Assembly: GCF_000473995.1 (NCBI RefSeq)
Contig: NC_022571.1
Coordinates: forward strand, 3,007,416-3,071,415
Reading direction: 5' to 3'
Source of the DNA: Clostridium saccharobutylicum DSM 13864
GTDB lineage: Bacteria; Bacillota; Clostridia; Clostridiales; Clostridiaceae
DNA: 64,000 bases
Shown: positions 1 through 9,612 of the stretch, in pieces
Numbering within the stretch: position 1 is the first letter of the stretch
How the letters are laid out: every line of letters begins with the position of its first letter
The notes under the pieces: model-generated
Told to the model about the DNA's origin: nothing
Seen by the model: only the letters and a program-made list of their open reading frames with translations
The model's database searches: none
Made by a program: the position numbers and the translations under genes

Positions 1-674
1 TGTCTTATTGCTCTTTCTACTCTTGAAGCTGTTGTATTGTACTTTTTAGCTATTGATGGATATAATTCCTTTGTTACTGCTGATAATAATTCCATATCGT
101 TTACTACCATTGTAATAGCTTCTCTTAAGTACATATATCCTTTAATATGTGCAGGTACACCGATTTCATGAATGATGCTTGTAATTTCAGTTTCTAAATC
201 TATAGGTGCCTTTGTTCTAGTTTCAGTTGAAGACATTATTGATGATGTTGGATATGATACTCTTACACTAGCTTGTGGTACTGATGTTGGAGCACTGTTA
301 AACATCTCTCTTATTCTCTTAGTAAATACTTCCATATCAAATGGTTTAACTGTGTAATAATCAGCTCCTAATGTTATAGCTTGTTGTGTAATTTTGTCTT
401 GACCAACTGCTGATAAAATAATTATTCTTGGAACTTTCTCCAAGTCCATTGTATTTAATTTTTCAAGAACTCCTAATCCATCTAAATGTGGCATAATAAT
501 ATCAAGAATAACTAAATCAGGTTTTCTCTCAACTATTAAATCTAAAGCTTCTCTTCCATCCTTTGCAATCCCTGTTACAACAATATCCCTTTGGTTTAGT
601 AAATAATCATTTAAAATGCTGCAAAATTCCTTATTGTCGTCAGCAATTAATACAGATATTTTTGAATCTTCCAT
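1..674 (-). CDS. spo0A: Stage 0 sporulation protein A (Spo0A), C-terminus cut by window edge
   Basis: Master response regulator for entry into sporulation. When phosphorylated it binds 0A boxes and switches stationary-phase genes. The reading frame runs off the left edge, so about 224 residues are visible and roughly 50 are missing by comparison with the usual ~270. It begins [10 protein letters not shown]. The receiver domain (about 1-125) has the acidic pair DD at 12-13, the phospho-acceptor D58 in VILDIIMP, and a later YYTVKPFD lysine motif. A linker and the start of the Spo0A effector domain follow ([19 protein letters not shown], ending in the [11 protein letters not shown]-recognition region). 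A TAAAGGAGAG ribosome site lies seven bases before the ATG. The next gene upstream is spoIVB, the usual firmicute order. Identification is very secure. Confidence 0.96.
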   Translation of the reverse strand, partial: MEDSKISVLIADDNKEFCSILNDYLLNQRDIVVTGIAKDGREALDLIVERKPDLVILDIIMPHLDGLGVLEKLNTMDLEKVPRIIILSAVGQDKITQQAITLGADYYTVKPFDMEVFTKRIREMFNSAPTSVPQASVRVSYPTSSIMSSTETRTKAPIDLETEITSIIHEIGVPAHIKGYMYLREAITMVVNDMELLSAVTKELYPSIAKKYNTTASRVERAIR

Positions 675-1127
675 TTTTTTCTCTCCTTTATCCACTCTTG
701 CATTATTGTATATCTACTTTTGACCCCTATAACCATATAATATCGGAAATCATATAATTAATTAATATTTTATAAGATATCTAGATTTTTATGTAAAATC
801 TTTTTATCATTAGGGTATGTATACTTGAACTATAATCTCGTATGATATATTCTTTTGTAAAAGTATTTTATAAGTTTATTTGTTATAATGTATTTATCTT
901 CCACTATTTGTAAATTATACACTTTTTTTTGGAATAAGTAAATACTTTATTTAAAAATACTTAAAAAGTATTTTTATGGAATAAATTGTATATTCAATTT
1001 TCCTTATTTATCAAGAATTAAGTTAATATATATTTATTATATAATTATAACTCTTTTTCTACAATATATATAATACTTTTTTAAAATATAAAAAAATAGC
1101 ATTGGAATTTCAATATAGTTTTTAAAT
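675..1127. other. Non-coding spo0A upstream region
   Basis: About 450 bases between the spo0A start and the spoIVB terminator contain no credible gene on either strand. The stretch is very AT-rich and should hold the spo0A promoter or promoters. I searched it by eye for sigma-H elements and 0A boxes (TGTCGAA-like) and found none convincing, so no site is annotated. Confidence 0.6.
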
Positions 1128-1184
1128 AAATAAAGAATAGAAGAATTGCTTAATTTTAAGAAGCAATTCTTCTATTCTTTATTT
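1128..1184 (-). terminator. Intrinsic terminator of spoIVB
   Basis: Perfect inverted repeat with 20-bp core arms (1132-1151 and 1161-1180, AAAGAATAGAAGAATTGCTT and its complement) extending outward to 1128/1184. It overlaps the spoIVB stop codon. On the minus strand it is followed by a U-rich stretch. It separates spoIVB from spo0A, so spo0A must have its own promoter. Confidence 0.85.
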
Positions 1185-2369
1185 AATTATTCCTGCATCT
1201 TGCAGCATCCATTCTATATATATTCCATATCCAGTATCCGGTTTATTTATTAAGACATGAGTTACAGCACCTATAATCTTATTGTTTTGTATAATTGGGC
1301 TTCCGCTCATACCTTGAACTATTCCTCCTGTTTTCTCTAACAATCTAGGATCTGTAATCTTTATTACCATACTTTTAGAACCAACAGAAGTTTGATTTAG
1401 AAGTTTCTCAATTTCAATATCAAATTCTTGTGGTCCACTTTCATCAATTGTAGTAATTATTTTTGCTTTTCCTGTAGTTATTTCATCTCTAAATCCTACT
1501 TTAAGAGGTTTTATTTCTTTTCTCATACTTTTAACATCATCTATATTTCCAAAAATACCGCTTTGTGTATTCTTTTGAATATTTCCTTTAGGTGTATTTT
1601 CATTTATAAAAATTCCTTTTAATTCGCCTGGATCGCCCTTTTCTCCTTTTTTAACGCTTATTATAGTAGAATCTAATACATCTCCTTTTTTGATTAAGAA
1701 GGGTTCATTTGTATCACAATCTGTAATAGGATGGCCTAATGCACCAAATTTTTTAGTTTTCTCATCAACAAATGTCATTGTTCCTACACCTGCTGTAGAA
1801 TCTCTAATCCATAATCCTATTTTATAATCTTTATCATTTTCTTTCCTTAAATGAATTACTTTAGTTAATTTTTCTCCACGTCTAAGAATATCTACTTTTA
1901 CATCCTCTTGTTGACATTCTTTTATTGTTTTTAATAAATCAGTAACATTTTCCATGTTTTCGCCATTTACTTTAAGTATTATATCACCGATTTCAAGTCC
2001 ACCTAATTTCCCAGGACTTTCTTCTTTTTTACTATTTATCTCTATATCAGAGTATCCAACAACTAATACTCCTTCGCTACTAACTCTAACGCCAATTGGA
2101 TTTCCACCAGGATACACTTCCAAATCTTTTACATTCTGAACTTGTACGGATTTCAAAGGAATCATTCCCAGAAATTTTATCTCATATTGATCTTTACTAT
2201 TACTTATCTTGTCAATAGTATTCCCTATGGGTGCTATAGATGGTACAGTTCTTTCATCCTTAGTATAAATCTTATCTGGTAGTCTTTTTATATTTATTGT
2301 AGTCATTAAAATCAGAATCAGGATTGGAGTTATAATTAGACTAATAGCACAAAAAATTTTTTTCTTCAT
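1179..2369 (-). CDS. spoIVB: SpoIVB serine peptidase (family S55)
   Basis: Forespore-made signalling protease. In Bacillus it is secreted into the space between the spore membranes and cleaves SpoIVFA, releasing pro-sigma-K processing. The 396-residue protein has an N-terminal membrane anchor (about 5-26) and a PDZ domain (about 100-170, with GGLEIGDIILKVNGE). The S55 peptidase domain carries the catalytic histidine context GALGHPITD and the serine context GMSGSPIIQ near 353-361. The length is close to the 425-residue B. subtilis protein. It sits immediately upstream of spo0A, as in most endospore formers. The ribosome site GGAGGAGAG precedes the ATG. In many clostridia lacking the SpoIVFA/FB pair its target is less clear. 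Confidence 0.95.
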   Translation of the reverse strand: MKKKIFCAISLIITPILILILMTTINIKRLPDKIYTKDERTVPSIAPIGNTIDKISNSKDQYEIKFLGMIPLKSVQVQNVKDLEVYPGGNPIGVRVSSEGVLVVGYSDIEINSKKEESPGKLGGLEIGDIILKVNGENMENVTDLLKTIKECQQEDVKVDILRRGEKLTKVIHLRKENDKDYKIGLWIRDSTAGVGTMTFVDEKTKKFGALGHPITDCDTNEPFLIKKGDVLDSTIISVKKGEKGDPGELKGIFINENTPKGNIQKNTQSGIFGNIDDVKSMRKEIKPLKVGFRDEITTGKAKIITTIDESGPQEFDIEIEKLLNQTSVGSKSMVIKITDPRLLEKTGGIVQGMSGSPIIQNNKIIGAVTHVLINKPDTGYGIYIEWMLQDAGIIK

Positions 2370-2452
2370 ATTCTCTCCTCCTTTACTTCATGATTTTAAT
2401 TTTCCCACTTGAAAGTATCTTATCCTATAGGAACATTGTTATTAAAGACAAA

Positions 2453-2483
2453 AAATTTACCCTATACTAAATTTTAATAATGC
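2453..2483 (-). promoter_or_regulatory. Candidate sigma-F/sigma-G promoter for spoIVB
   Basis: Reading the minus strand, GGGTAAATTT (2453-2462) fits the forespore -10 pattern GGNNANANTW at every fixed position. GCATT (2479-2483) fits four of five positions of the -35 pattern GYWTA, with a 16-bp spacer. It lies about 80 bases before the spoIVB start. Forespore expression is known for spoIVB in Bacillus. The match is by eye only. Confidence 0.45.
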
Positions 2484-2594
2484 ACTATTTTATTTCTTTC
2501 ATTCCCTATATAAATTTTTTTAGCGTTTAATGATGTTGTAGTATATATTCCTCATTTTATTTTTGTAAATATACTTCATTTTTATATAAAAAAA

Positions 2595-2630
2595 AAAATA
2601 AAATCACGAATGCTCATGATTTTATTTTTA
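2595..2630 (-). terminator. Terminator downstream of recN
   Basis: Inverted repeat with 13-bp arms (AAAAATAAAATCA and its complement) around a short GC-containing top, lying about 25 bases past the recN stop. A-runs on one side and T-runs on the other could let it work in both directions, but only recN approaches it. Confidence 0.75.
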
Positions 2631-2653
2631 CCAAATTGTATTAGTATATGTAT

Positions 2654-4342
2654 TTATTTTTTAATTTCTGCCTTTTTTAATTCACTTAATTTTATCATTT
2701 CTTTTACATTATTTCTTGTAGCTTCTGTTACTTCATCTCCAGCAAGCATTTTACTAATTTCATATTCTTTTTCTTCTTTTATTAAAACTTTTATCTGCGT
2801 AAAAGTTTTATTGTCTACAACTTTTTTCATTACAAAATAATGATGATCTGATAATATTGCAATCTGTGGTAAATGTGTTATACATAAGATTTGATGTGTA
2901 CCTGATAATTGATACATTTTCTCTCCAACTCTTTGAGCTACCGCACCACTTATTCCAGTATCTATTTCATCAAAAATTAAAGTAGGTATTTCATCTTTTT
3001 CTGCAAATACACACTTTAAAGCTAACATAATTCTAGATAATTCACCACCGGATAATACTTTTTCCAATGGCATCAATGGCTCTCCAGGATTTGTAGAAAT
3101 TAAGAAACATACCTCATCGAATCCTCTTTCATTAAAAGTCTCTTGACGCTCAACACTTATTTCCATTCTCGATTTTTCAAGACCTACAAATGCAAGCTCA
3201 TTTAAAATTTTTTGTTCTAAAAACTTACTTTTGCTTACTCTTAATTCATGAATCACTAAAGCAGCCTGTTCCATTTTTGATAAAATTACTTTTTCTTTTT
3301 CTTTAAGCTCTTCAATTATCTTTTCCGAATTAATTATTTCATTATACTCTATTTTAATTTTTTCATGATATTCTAATATTTCAGGAATAGTTGGTGCATA
3401 CTTTTTCTTATATTGATTAATTTCATAAATCCTTGAATTTACCTTTTCTAAAGCATCATTATCAAATACAATTTCTTCAGCCATATCGCGTAATTCACGA
3501 CTTGCTTCTTCTATTATATAAAATGCCTCTTCGATAGCATTTTTATTCTTTTTTATTTTTTCAAAATGATTTTCTACATTTGATAGTTCTTGAATTACTT
3601 TAGACAGTGAATCGATGACACCAAATTCTTCATTACCATTTAAAATTCCATAAGATGTTGCTAAGGATAAATTAATCTTTTCAGCATTTGCTAAAACATT
3701 ATATTCTTCCTTTAAGTTTTCTTCTTCATTTTCTTTAAGTTTAGCTTTTTCAATATCTTCAATTTGAAATTTTAAATAATCAAGCAATTTTTCTCTATCT
3801 TGATTACCTGAAATTCTATTGATATCTTCTCTAACAGATATCAATTCTTCCCTAAACTTAGCATATGTATCTAATGGATTTATTATCTCATTGTCAATAA
3901 ATCCATCCAGATATAATATATGACTACTTCTTTGCAATAGCTCTTGATTTTGGTGCTGTCCATGTATATCTAAAAGTTTTGATCTTACTTTTCTAAGTTG
4001 AGATGTTATTAAACTTTTTCCGTTAATTTTAATTAAATTTTTTCCACTTTGATGACTCTCTCTAGTAATTATTAATACATCATCATACTCAATATCAAGC
4101 TCTTCTAATACATCTTTAATCTTTGAACCTTCAATTGTAAATAATGCTTCTACATATGTCCTATCTTCTCCAGTTCTTATCAAGCTTTTAGAAAATTTTC
4201 CACCTAAAACAAAATCAATAGCATCAATCATGATGGATTTTCCTGCTCCAGTTTCTCCAGAAAGTATATTAAATCCTTCATTAAAGTTTATTGTTATTTC
4301 TTCTATTAACGCAAAATTTTTAATATTTAATTGAATTAGCAT
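2654..4342 (-). CDS. recN: DNA repair protein RecN
   Basis: SMC-like ATPase acting early at DNA double-strand breaks. The 562-residue protein has an N-terminal ATP-binding half with Walker A GETGAGKS (about 29-36), a central coiled-coil region rich in Lys and Glu (about 160-380), and a C-terminal half with the ABC signature LSGGELSRIMLALK and Walker B TLIFDEIDTG. Length and architecture are those of standard RecN. It is last in the argR-recN arrangement common to firmicutes, 18 bases after argR. The start is unambiguous, with MLIQLNIKNFALIEE at the expected N-terminus. Confidence 0.97.
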   Translation of the reverse strand: MLIQLNIKNFALIEEITINFNEGFNILSGETGAGKSIMIDAIDFVLGGKFSKSLIRTGEDRTYVEALFTIEGSKIKDVLEELDIEYDDVLIITRESHQSGKNLIKINGKSLITSQLRKVRSKLLDIHGQHQNQELLQRSSHILYLDGFIDNEIINPLDTYAKFREELISVREDINRISGNQDREKLLDYLKFQIEDIEKAKLKENEEENLKEEYNVLANAEKINLSLATSYGILNGNEEFGVIDSLSKVIQELSNVENHFEKIKKNKNAIEEAFYIIEEASRELRDMAEEIVFDNDALEKVNSRIYEINQYKKKYAPTIPEILEYHEKIKIEYNEIINSEKIIEELKEKEKVILSKMEQAALVIHELRVSKSKFLEQKILNELAFVGLEKSRMEISVERQETFNERGFDEVCFLISTNPGEPLMPLEKVLSGGELSRIMLALKCVFAEKDEIPTLIFDEIDTGISGAVAQRVGEKMYQLSGTHQILCITHLPQIAILSDHHYFVMKKVVDNKTFTQIKVLIKEEKEYEISKMLAGDEVTEATRNNVKEMIKLSELKKAEIKK

Positions 4343-4360
4343 TTCATCCCATCCTTATAA

Positions 4361-4813
4361 TTATGATGACATTCTTTTTCTTATTTTAGCAACTAAATCT
4401 TCAGCACTCTCAAGTGTTCTAACTAAAATAAAAATAGTATTATCGCCAGCTACTGTCCCTGCAATATCTGCACTTTCTAAATTGTCAATGGCTTCTGCTG
4501 TAATTGGTGCAGATCCTGTTATAGTCTTTATAACAACCATTTTATCGACATTTTCAACTGACAATACAGTATTAGCTAATATATTGCTCAATCTATCAAT
4601 TATATTTTTTTGTTCTCCTGTAGATACTACATATTTTGATTTTCCACTTGAAGATTGCATTTTTATTAATTTTAAATTTTTTATATCACGTGAGACAGTT
4701 GCTTGAGTTACATCAAAGCCTTCTTGCTTGAGTATATCTGCTAATTCTTCTTGGGTCTCAATTTCTCTTGAACTTATTATTTCTAATATTTTTGTATGTC
4801 TTTTTGACTTCAA
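4361..4813 (-). CDS. argR: Arginine repressor ArgR/AhrC
   Basis: Arginine-sensing hexameric regulator that represses arginine synthesis and activates catabolism. It has 150 residues. The N-terminal winged helix (about 1-70) contains the recognition segment [13 protein letters not shown]. The C-terminal oligomerisation and arginine-binding domain contains [14 protein letters not shown]. Its start overlaps the nadK stop by four bases, so translation is probably coupled. This position between nadK and recN is conserved in firmicutes and probably reflects an old operon rather than shared function. Confidence 0.95.
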   Translation of the reverse strand: MKSKRHTKILEIISSREIETQEELADILKQEGFDVTQATVSRDIKNLKLIKMQSSSGKSKYVVSTGEQKNIIDRLSNILANTVLSVENVDKMVVIKTITGSAPITAEAIDNLESADIAGTVAGDNTIFILVRTLESAEDLVAKIRKRMSS

Positions 4814-5664
4814 AATTCCTCACCATCACATTCTTTAGAATTGTTTAAAATCTTAGTCCTTAAAACCTTAAAATAATCATAATCATCAAATAAAAGCAGT
4901 TTTATATTCTTCTCACTTTTACTTACCTTAACTGAAGTTTTTTGATTTACTTCAACAGCTTTCTGTCCATCTACAGTTAGATATATTTTTTCTTCTTCAT
5001 TTTCTGTATATATCTCTATAACACTATCTCCTTTTAGCACAATTGTCTGCATACTCTTAGTATGTGGACATATAGGTGTTATTGTTATTATTTCTAAATC
5101 TGGATATATAAATGGTCCTCCTGCTGAAAATGAGTATGCTGTTGATCCTGTAGGAGTTGCTATAATAAGTCCATCACCTTTAAATGTCGAATAAATTTTA
5201 CCATCTACAAATATTTTAAATTTTACCATTCTAGATAATGTACCTCTTGCTAAAACCACATCATTCAGCGCCTTAAGCTCTTCATTTTCTCCACTAGATT
5301 TTACGGAACATTTTAGCATCATTCTATCAACAATCTCATATTGCTTTTTTTCTAGTTTTTCAAGTGCATAATCAATTTCTGATATCTCTACACTAGATAA
5401 AAAGCCTAAATTTCCTATATTTATGCCAAGAAGCACAACATCACATTCTTCTTTCAAAGCTCTCGCAATTCCTAAAAGTGTACCATCTCCACCTAAAACA
5501 ATAAGCAGATCAATATGACTCAAATCTTGTTTTTCTATATCATAAGAATTAAAAATAGAAATATCTTTAAAATCAAATTTTTTTCTTAATTTTTGTATAA
5601 CCATATTTAAGATTTTATTATCTCTGTCCTTTGACGGATTAATTGCAATTCCAATATTATTCAT
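4810..5664 (-). CDS. nadK: NAD kinase
   Basis: ATP- or polyphosphate-dependent phosphorylation of NAD to NADP in the cytosol. The 284-residue protein has the GGDGTLLG motif near 58-65, the NDVVLARG segment, and the substrate-site motif [20 protein letters not shown]. Length is typical. It overlaps argR by four bases and lies 17 bases downstream of tlyA, consistent with one transcript from dxs or earlier through recN. Confidence 0.96.
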   Translation of the reverse strand: MNNIGIAINPSKDRDNKILNMVIQKLRKKFDFKDISIFNSYDIEKQDLSHIDLLIVLGGDGTLLGIARALKEECDVVLLGINIGNLGFLSSVEISEIDYALEKLEKKQYEIVDRMMLKCSVKSSGENEELKALNDVVLARGTLSRMVKFKIFVDGKIYSTFKGDGLIIATPTGSTAYSFSAGGPFIYPDLEIITITPICPHTKSMQTIVLKGDSVIEIYTENEEEKIYLTVDGQKAVEVNQKTSVKVSKSEKNIKLLLFDDYDYFKVLRTKILNNSKECDGEEF

Positions 5665-5681
5665 AGCCCCTCCAAAAGAAG

Positions 5682-6491
5682 TTAAATTTCTACGTGTGAT
5701 GCTTCAACAACTACATCAATATCTTCGTTTTTAAAATCACTTTCTTTATTTTTATCCTTTGAAAAATAGACTAAATATTCTCTATTTCCTTCAGGTCCCT
5801 TAATTGGAGAATATCCTACTCCTAAAACATTCAAATCCTGTTCTAATAAAAAATTCACTATATCATGAACAACTTCTTTATGAGTTTCCTTTTCTCTTAC
5901 AACACCTTTTTTCCCTACTTTTTCTCTACCAGCTTCAAATTGTGGTTTTATAAGAGCTACTACTTCTCCATCATCTTTAAGTAAATTTAAAGTTGCTGGC
6001 ATAATCTTTTTTAGAGATATGAAAGATACATCTATTGATGCAAAATCTAATAGTTCCCCTATATCTTCTGGAGTAACATACCTTATGTTTGTTCTTTCCA
6101 TGCATACTACTCTTTCATCAGTTCTCAATTTCCATGCAAATTGTCCATATCCAACATCCACTGAGAACACTTTAGATGCTCCATTTTGAAGCATACAGTC
6201 TGTAAATCCACCAGTTGATGCTCCTATATCCATACATACTTTTCCCTCTAAAGAGATATCATAAGAATTCATTGCCTTTTCAAGCTTTAATCCGCCTCTA
6301 CTTACATACTTTAAAGTAGCTCCTCTATATTCAATGTCAGCATCATAGCTAACTTTTTCTCCAGCTTTATCAACCTTTTGACCATTAACATAAACTTTCC
6401 CTTCCATGATACATGCTTTTGCTCTTTCTCTAGAAGTAATTATGCCTTTTTCAACTAAAATTAAATCAAGTCTTTCTTTTTTTTCTGCCAT
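5682..6491 (-). CDS. tlyA: TlyA-family rRNA (cytidine-2'-O)-methyltransferase
   Basis: SAM-dependent RNA 2'-O-methyltransferase. The mycobacterial homologue methylates 16S and 23S rRNA and affects capreomycin sensitivity; an older name is hemolysin A. The 269-residue protein has an N-terminal S4 RNA-binding domain (about 5-65) and an FtsJ-like Rossmann domain with the SAM loop DIGASTGGFTDCML near 86-99. It sits between dxs and nadK as in many firmicutes. Exact rRNA sites in this organism are not known from sequence. Confidence 0.92.
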   Translation of the reverse strand: MAEKKERLDLILVEKGIITSRERAKACIMEGKVYVNGQKVDKAGEKVSYDADIEYRGATLKYVSRGGLKLEKAMNSYDISLEGKVCMDIGASTGGFTDCMLQNGASKVFSVDVGYGQFAWKLRTDERVVCMERTNIRYVTPEDIGELLDFASIDVSFISLKKIMPATLNLLKDDGEVVALIKPQFEAGREKVGKKGVVREKETHKEVVHDIVNFLLEQDLNVLGVGYSPIKGPEGNREYLVYFSKDKNKESDFKNEDIDVVVEASHVEI

Positions 6492-6503
6492 TTGTATCTC
6501 CTT

Positions 6504-8360
6504 TTAACTATAAAGCTCAATTACAGCCTTACTTATACTCTCACAATCTAATTTATATGCCTTATACAAGGCATCCACATTTCCTTGAGGTATAAATTCA
6601 TCATCATATCCTAAAGATCTTATCGTACCTTTATAATCCATCTTGATTAAACAATCTTTAATTGATGAACCCAATCCACCATGTAACACATTATCTTCTA
6701 TTGTTAAAATATTATATCCTTTATCTTTAAGATTTTGCAAGAAATTCTTATCAATTGGCTTGATAAAAGTTGCATTTACTATACTTGGATTTAATCCCTT
6801 TTCATATAATATATCTTTAGCCATCATTGCATTTTGCACCATTTTTCCTGTTGCAATTATACAAACTTTAACTCCTGAATTTATCTCTTCCCATTTTCCT
6901 TCTTCAACTTTCTTAATAGGAACAAGAGAATCTATTACATTTCCTCCCCTTGGATATCTAATAGCAACTGGTGCATTTTTGTTTAATGCCCATTCAAGTA
7001 TAATTTCTACCTCTTCAAGGCATTTAGGGGCGACTATATGTATATTAGGTATCATTGATAAATATGAAATATCATTAATTCCTTGATGTGTTTCACCATC
7101 ATCTCCAACAATACCTGCCCTATCTATTGCAAATACTACTGGTAAGTTTTGAATACATACATCATGTATAACTTGATCAAAAGCTCTTTGTAAAAATGTA
7201 GAATACACTGCAAAAACAGGTTTTAATCCATTACTAGCCATCCCTGCAGCTAACGTGACTGCATGCTGTTCTGCTATTCCAACATCAAAAAATCTCTCTT
7301 TAAATCTTTCTGCAAAACATTTAAGTCCCGTTCCTTCTGGCATAGCTGCTGTTATTGCTACAATTTTTTCATCTTTTTCACTAAGCTTTATAAGTGCCTC
7401 TCCAAAAGCTTTTGAATAACTATTTTTAGGTGATACATTTAATTCTCCGCTTTCTAAATTAAACGGACCAACACTATGATATTTAGTTGAACTTTTTTCT
7501 GCTAATGCATATCCTTTTCCCTTTTGGGTTAAAGTATGTATTATAACTGGTCCTTCAACTTCTTTTGCCATTTTTAATACTTCTGTCATTGCATCTATAT
7601 CATGCCCATCAATAGGTCCTATATACTTAACTCCAATATTTTCAAAAAACATAGATGGTACTACTAATTGTTTTATACTATCTTTAACTTTAGATATTTT
7701 TCCAGCAATATTTTTTCCTATTCCAGATTGTTCTAAAGATGCATTTATTTCTGTTTTTAACCTATTATATCTTGGTGCAATTCTTAATTTGTTTAAATAT
7801 CTTGAAAGACCACCTACATTAGTTGAAATTGACATTTGATTATCATTTAATATAACTATAAGATTTGTTTTTCTAAATCCTACATCATTTAAAGCTTCAA
7901 GTGCCATTCCACCTGTTAATGCACCATCACCAATTACTGCAATTACTTTGTAATCTTCTTTATTCAAATCTCTTGCTCTTGCTATTCCAAGAGCTGCTGA
8001 TATTGAAGTGCTACTGTGACCTGTACCAAAATAGTCATATGTACTTTCATTTAGCTTTGGGAATCCACTCATTCCATTAAGTTGTCTAAGCTTCTTAAAT
8101 CCATCTTTTCGTCCAGTTAAAATCTTATATACATAACTTTGATGTCCTACGTCCCATACTATTTTATCTTTGTCAAAATCAAATGCTTGAAAAAGACTTA
8201 AAGTAAGTTCTACTACCCCTAAATTAGATCCTAAATGTCCACCTGTTTGGGAAACACTATTAATTAAAAATTCTCTAAGTTCCTGACTTAAGATTATATT
8301 TTCTCTTTTATCTAATTTTTTTAAATCTTCTGGGAAATTTAAACTATCTAATAATTTCAT
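6504..8360 (-). CDS. dxs: 1-deoxy-D-xylulose-5-phosphate synthase
   Basis: Thiamine-diphosphate enzyme condensing pyruvate and glyceraldehyde-3-phosphate, the first step of the MEP isoprenoid pathway. About 618 residues, with the thiamine-binding segment GDGALTGGMALEALND and the transketolase pyrimidine domain DRAGIVGDDGETHQG. I start at the second in-frame ATG (MKLLDSLNFPEDL). The AGAGGGA ribosome site is nine bases before it but only about one base before the earlier ATG at 8369. It is preceded by ispA, another isoprenoid gene, 18 bases away. Confidence 0.96.
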   Translation of the reverse strand: MKLLDSLNFPEDLKKLDKRENIILSQELREFLINSVSQTGGHLGSNLGVVELTLSLFQAFDFDKDKIVWDVGHQSYVYKILTGRKDGFKKLRQLNGMSGFPKLNESTYDYFGTGHSSTSISAALGIARARDLNKEDYKVIAVIGDGALTGGMALEALNDVGFRKTNLIVILNDNQMSISTNVGGLSRYLNKLRIAPRYNRLKTEINASLEQSGIGKNIAGKISKVKDSIKQLVVPSMFFENIGVKYIGPIDGHDIDAMTEVLKMAKEVEGPVIIHTLTQKGKGYALAEKSSTKYHSVGPFNLESGELNVSPKNSYSKAFGEALIKLSEKDEKIVAITAAMPEGTGLKCFAERFKERFFDVGIAEQHAVTLAAGMASNGLKPVFAVYSTFLQRAFDQVIHDVCIQNLPVVFAIDRAGIVGDDGETHQGINDISYLSMIPNIHIVAPKCLEEVEIILEWALNKNAPVAIRYPRGGNVIDSLVPIKKVEEGKWEEINSGVKVCIIATGKMVQNAMMAKDILYEKGLNPSIVNATFIKPIDKNFLQNLKDKGYNILTIEDNVLHGGLGSSIKDCLIKMDYKGTIRSLGYDDEFIPQGNVDALYKAYKLDCESISKAVIELYS

Positions 8361-8377
8361 AATAACCATTCCCTCTA

Positions 8378-9256
8378 TTAATTTTCTCTATTTAAAAGAC
8401 TGTAAGTCAATTCAACCAAACATTCTGCATCTACAGTTAATGTTCTCAATATTGTTACACATTCTTCTGTTAACTTTGAACATAATTCTTGACATTTTTC
8501 TAAACCATATACTGTTATAAAATTAGTCTTATTGTGTTCTTCATCTGCATGCACATTCTTTCCTAATGCTTTTATATCGCCTACAACATCTAATATATCA
8601 TCTTTAATTTGAAAAACCAATCCTAGCTTTTCGCCGTATTTCTCTAAATATTCTAAGTCTCTTTCTGGTGCACCTGCTAATATTGCTCCGCCTAAGATGG
8701 ATGCTTTTATTAAAGCTCCAGTTTTCTTTGAATGCATATATTCCAATTCTTCTTTTGAAATTTCCTTTCCTTCTGAAATAATATCAACTACTTGACCACC
8801 TATCATTCCTTCTGCCCCTGCAGCTTTTGCTATTTCATAAGCTGCTCTTAAGGAATTTCCACCATTTTTCAAGGAATAATTCATCATAAGTATCATTGCT
8901 TCATTTAACAGATTATCACCTGCAAGCACTGCTATGTTTTCTCCATAAACCTTGTGATTGGTTGGCTTACCACGTCTTAAATCATCATCATCCATACATG
9001 GAAGATCATCATGAATCAAAGAATATGTATGAATCATTTCCATAGCACAAGCCATTGGCATAATAGATTTATATTCTTCTCTGTATATAAAATAAGATAA
9101 CGCAAATAATATAGGACGAATTCTCTTTCCACCTATATTTAAGCTATAACTTGATGAATCATATATAACTTTATTATAAGTTCCTTTTTCCTTAAAATAA
9201 TTTTCTAGATATTCATTAATATCTTTTCTTATATTATTTATCTCCATCACTTTCAC
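8378..9256 (-). CDS. ispA: Farnesyl (polyprenyl) diphosphate synthase IspA
   Basis: Head-to-tail prenyl elongation making geranyl/farnesyl diphosphate for undecaprenyl carriers and quinones. About 290 residues, with the first aspartate-rich motif [15 protein letters not shown] and the second DDILDVVGD, both intact. The start is uncertain. The GTG used here is only four bases from GGAG, while a GTG two codons on and an ATG three codons on (9247) are alternatives. It overlaps the end of xseB by about 20 bases, so translational coupling is likely. Functionally paired with dxs downstream. Confidence 0.95.
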   Translation of the reverse strand: MKVMEINNIRKDINEYLENYFKEKGTYNKVIYDSSSYSLNIGGKRIRPILFALSYFIYREEYKSIMPMACAMEMIHTYSLIHDDLPCMDDDDLRRGKPTNHKVYGENIAVLAGDNLLNEAMILMMNYSLKNGGNSLRAAYEIAKAAGAEGMIGGQVVDIISEGKEISKEELEYMHSKKTGALIKASILGGAILAGAPERDLEYLEKYGEKLGLVFQIKDDILDVVGDIKALGKNVHADEEHNKTNFITVYGLEKCQELCSKLTEECVTILRTLTVDAECLVELTYSLLNREN

Positions 9257-9458
9257 TAAACTCCACTTCTTTTTCTTGTTTTATTATAGAAATTTTTCCT
9301 TCATATGAGTTAAGAGTTTTATATATTTTATTTACTAGCTTAACTCCTTCCTCATATGATTTCATTGAATCTTCAAGGTTTAATTCATCGCTTTCTAAAT
9401 TATTTAAAATATCTTGAAGCTTAGTTAACATCTCTTCATAATTTTCCTTTTTAGCCAT
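9234..9458 (-). CDS. xseB: Exodeoxyribonuclease VII small subunit
   Basis: Small helical subunit of ExoVII; several copies bind each large subunit. It has 74 residues with the family core [15 protein letters not shown] segment ([17 protein letters not shown]) and [15 protein letters not shown] good AAGGAG site precedes the ATG. It is downstream of xseA but separated by about 140 bases that contain a palindromic repeat, which is unusual because the two genes are normally nearly contiguous. Confidence 0.93.
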   Translation of the reverse strand: MAKKENYEEMLTKLQDILNNLESDELNLEDSMKSYEEGVKLVNKIYKTLNSYEGKISIIKQEKEVEFSESDGDK

Positions 9459-9478
9459 ACCTTAAACTCCTTATTTTA

Positions 9479-9612
9479 TAGGCACATTCAAGAAAACAAC
9501 AAATCATAATATATATGTTTTAATATGGTTAATTCATCCACTTAGTATGCCTACTTAATTAATGCACAATATGCATTTAACATTTGACTTGTTACTTTAT
9601 TTTATGTGCTTT
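9479..9612. repeat. Palindromic repeat family 1, copy 1
   Basis: Inverted arms at 9479-9506 (begins TAGGCACATTCAAGAAAACA) and 9584-9612 (ends near TTATTTTATGTGCTT) match each other and the arms of copies at 18764, 30837 and 42836. The interior is divergent from the other copies. It fills the gap between xseA and xseB. The right arm runs into xseA and supplies its last codons and stop (PLKHIK then TAA at 9597-9599), so insertion or growth of the repeat appears to have set the xseA C-terminus. Confidence 0.7.

Noticed and set aside
563..757. 64-codon plus-strand ORF
   Set aside because: Overlaps the spo0A start antisense and has no ribosome site.
6643..7086. 147-codon plus-strand ORF
   Set aside because: Antisense shadow of dxs.
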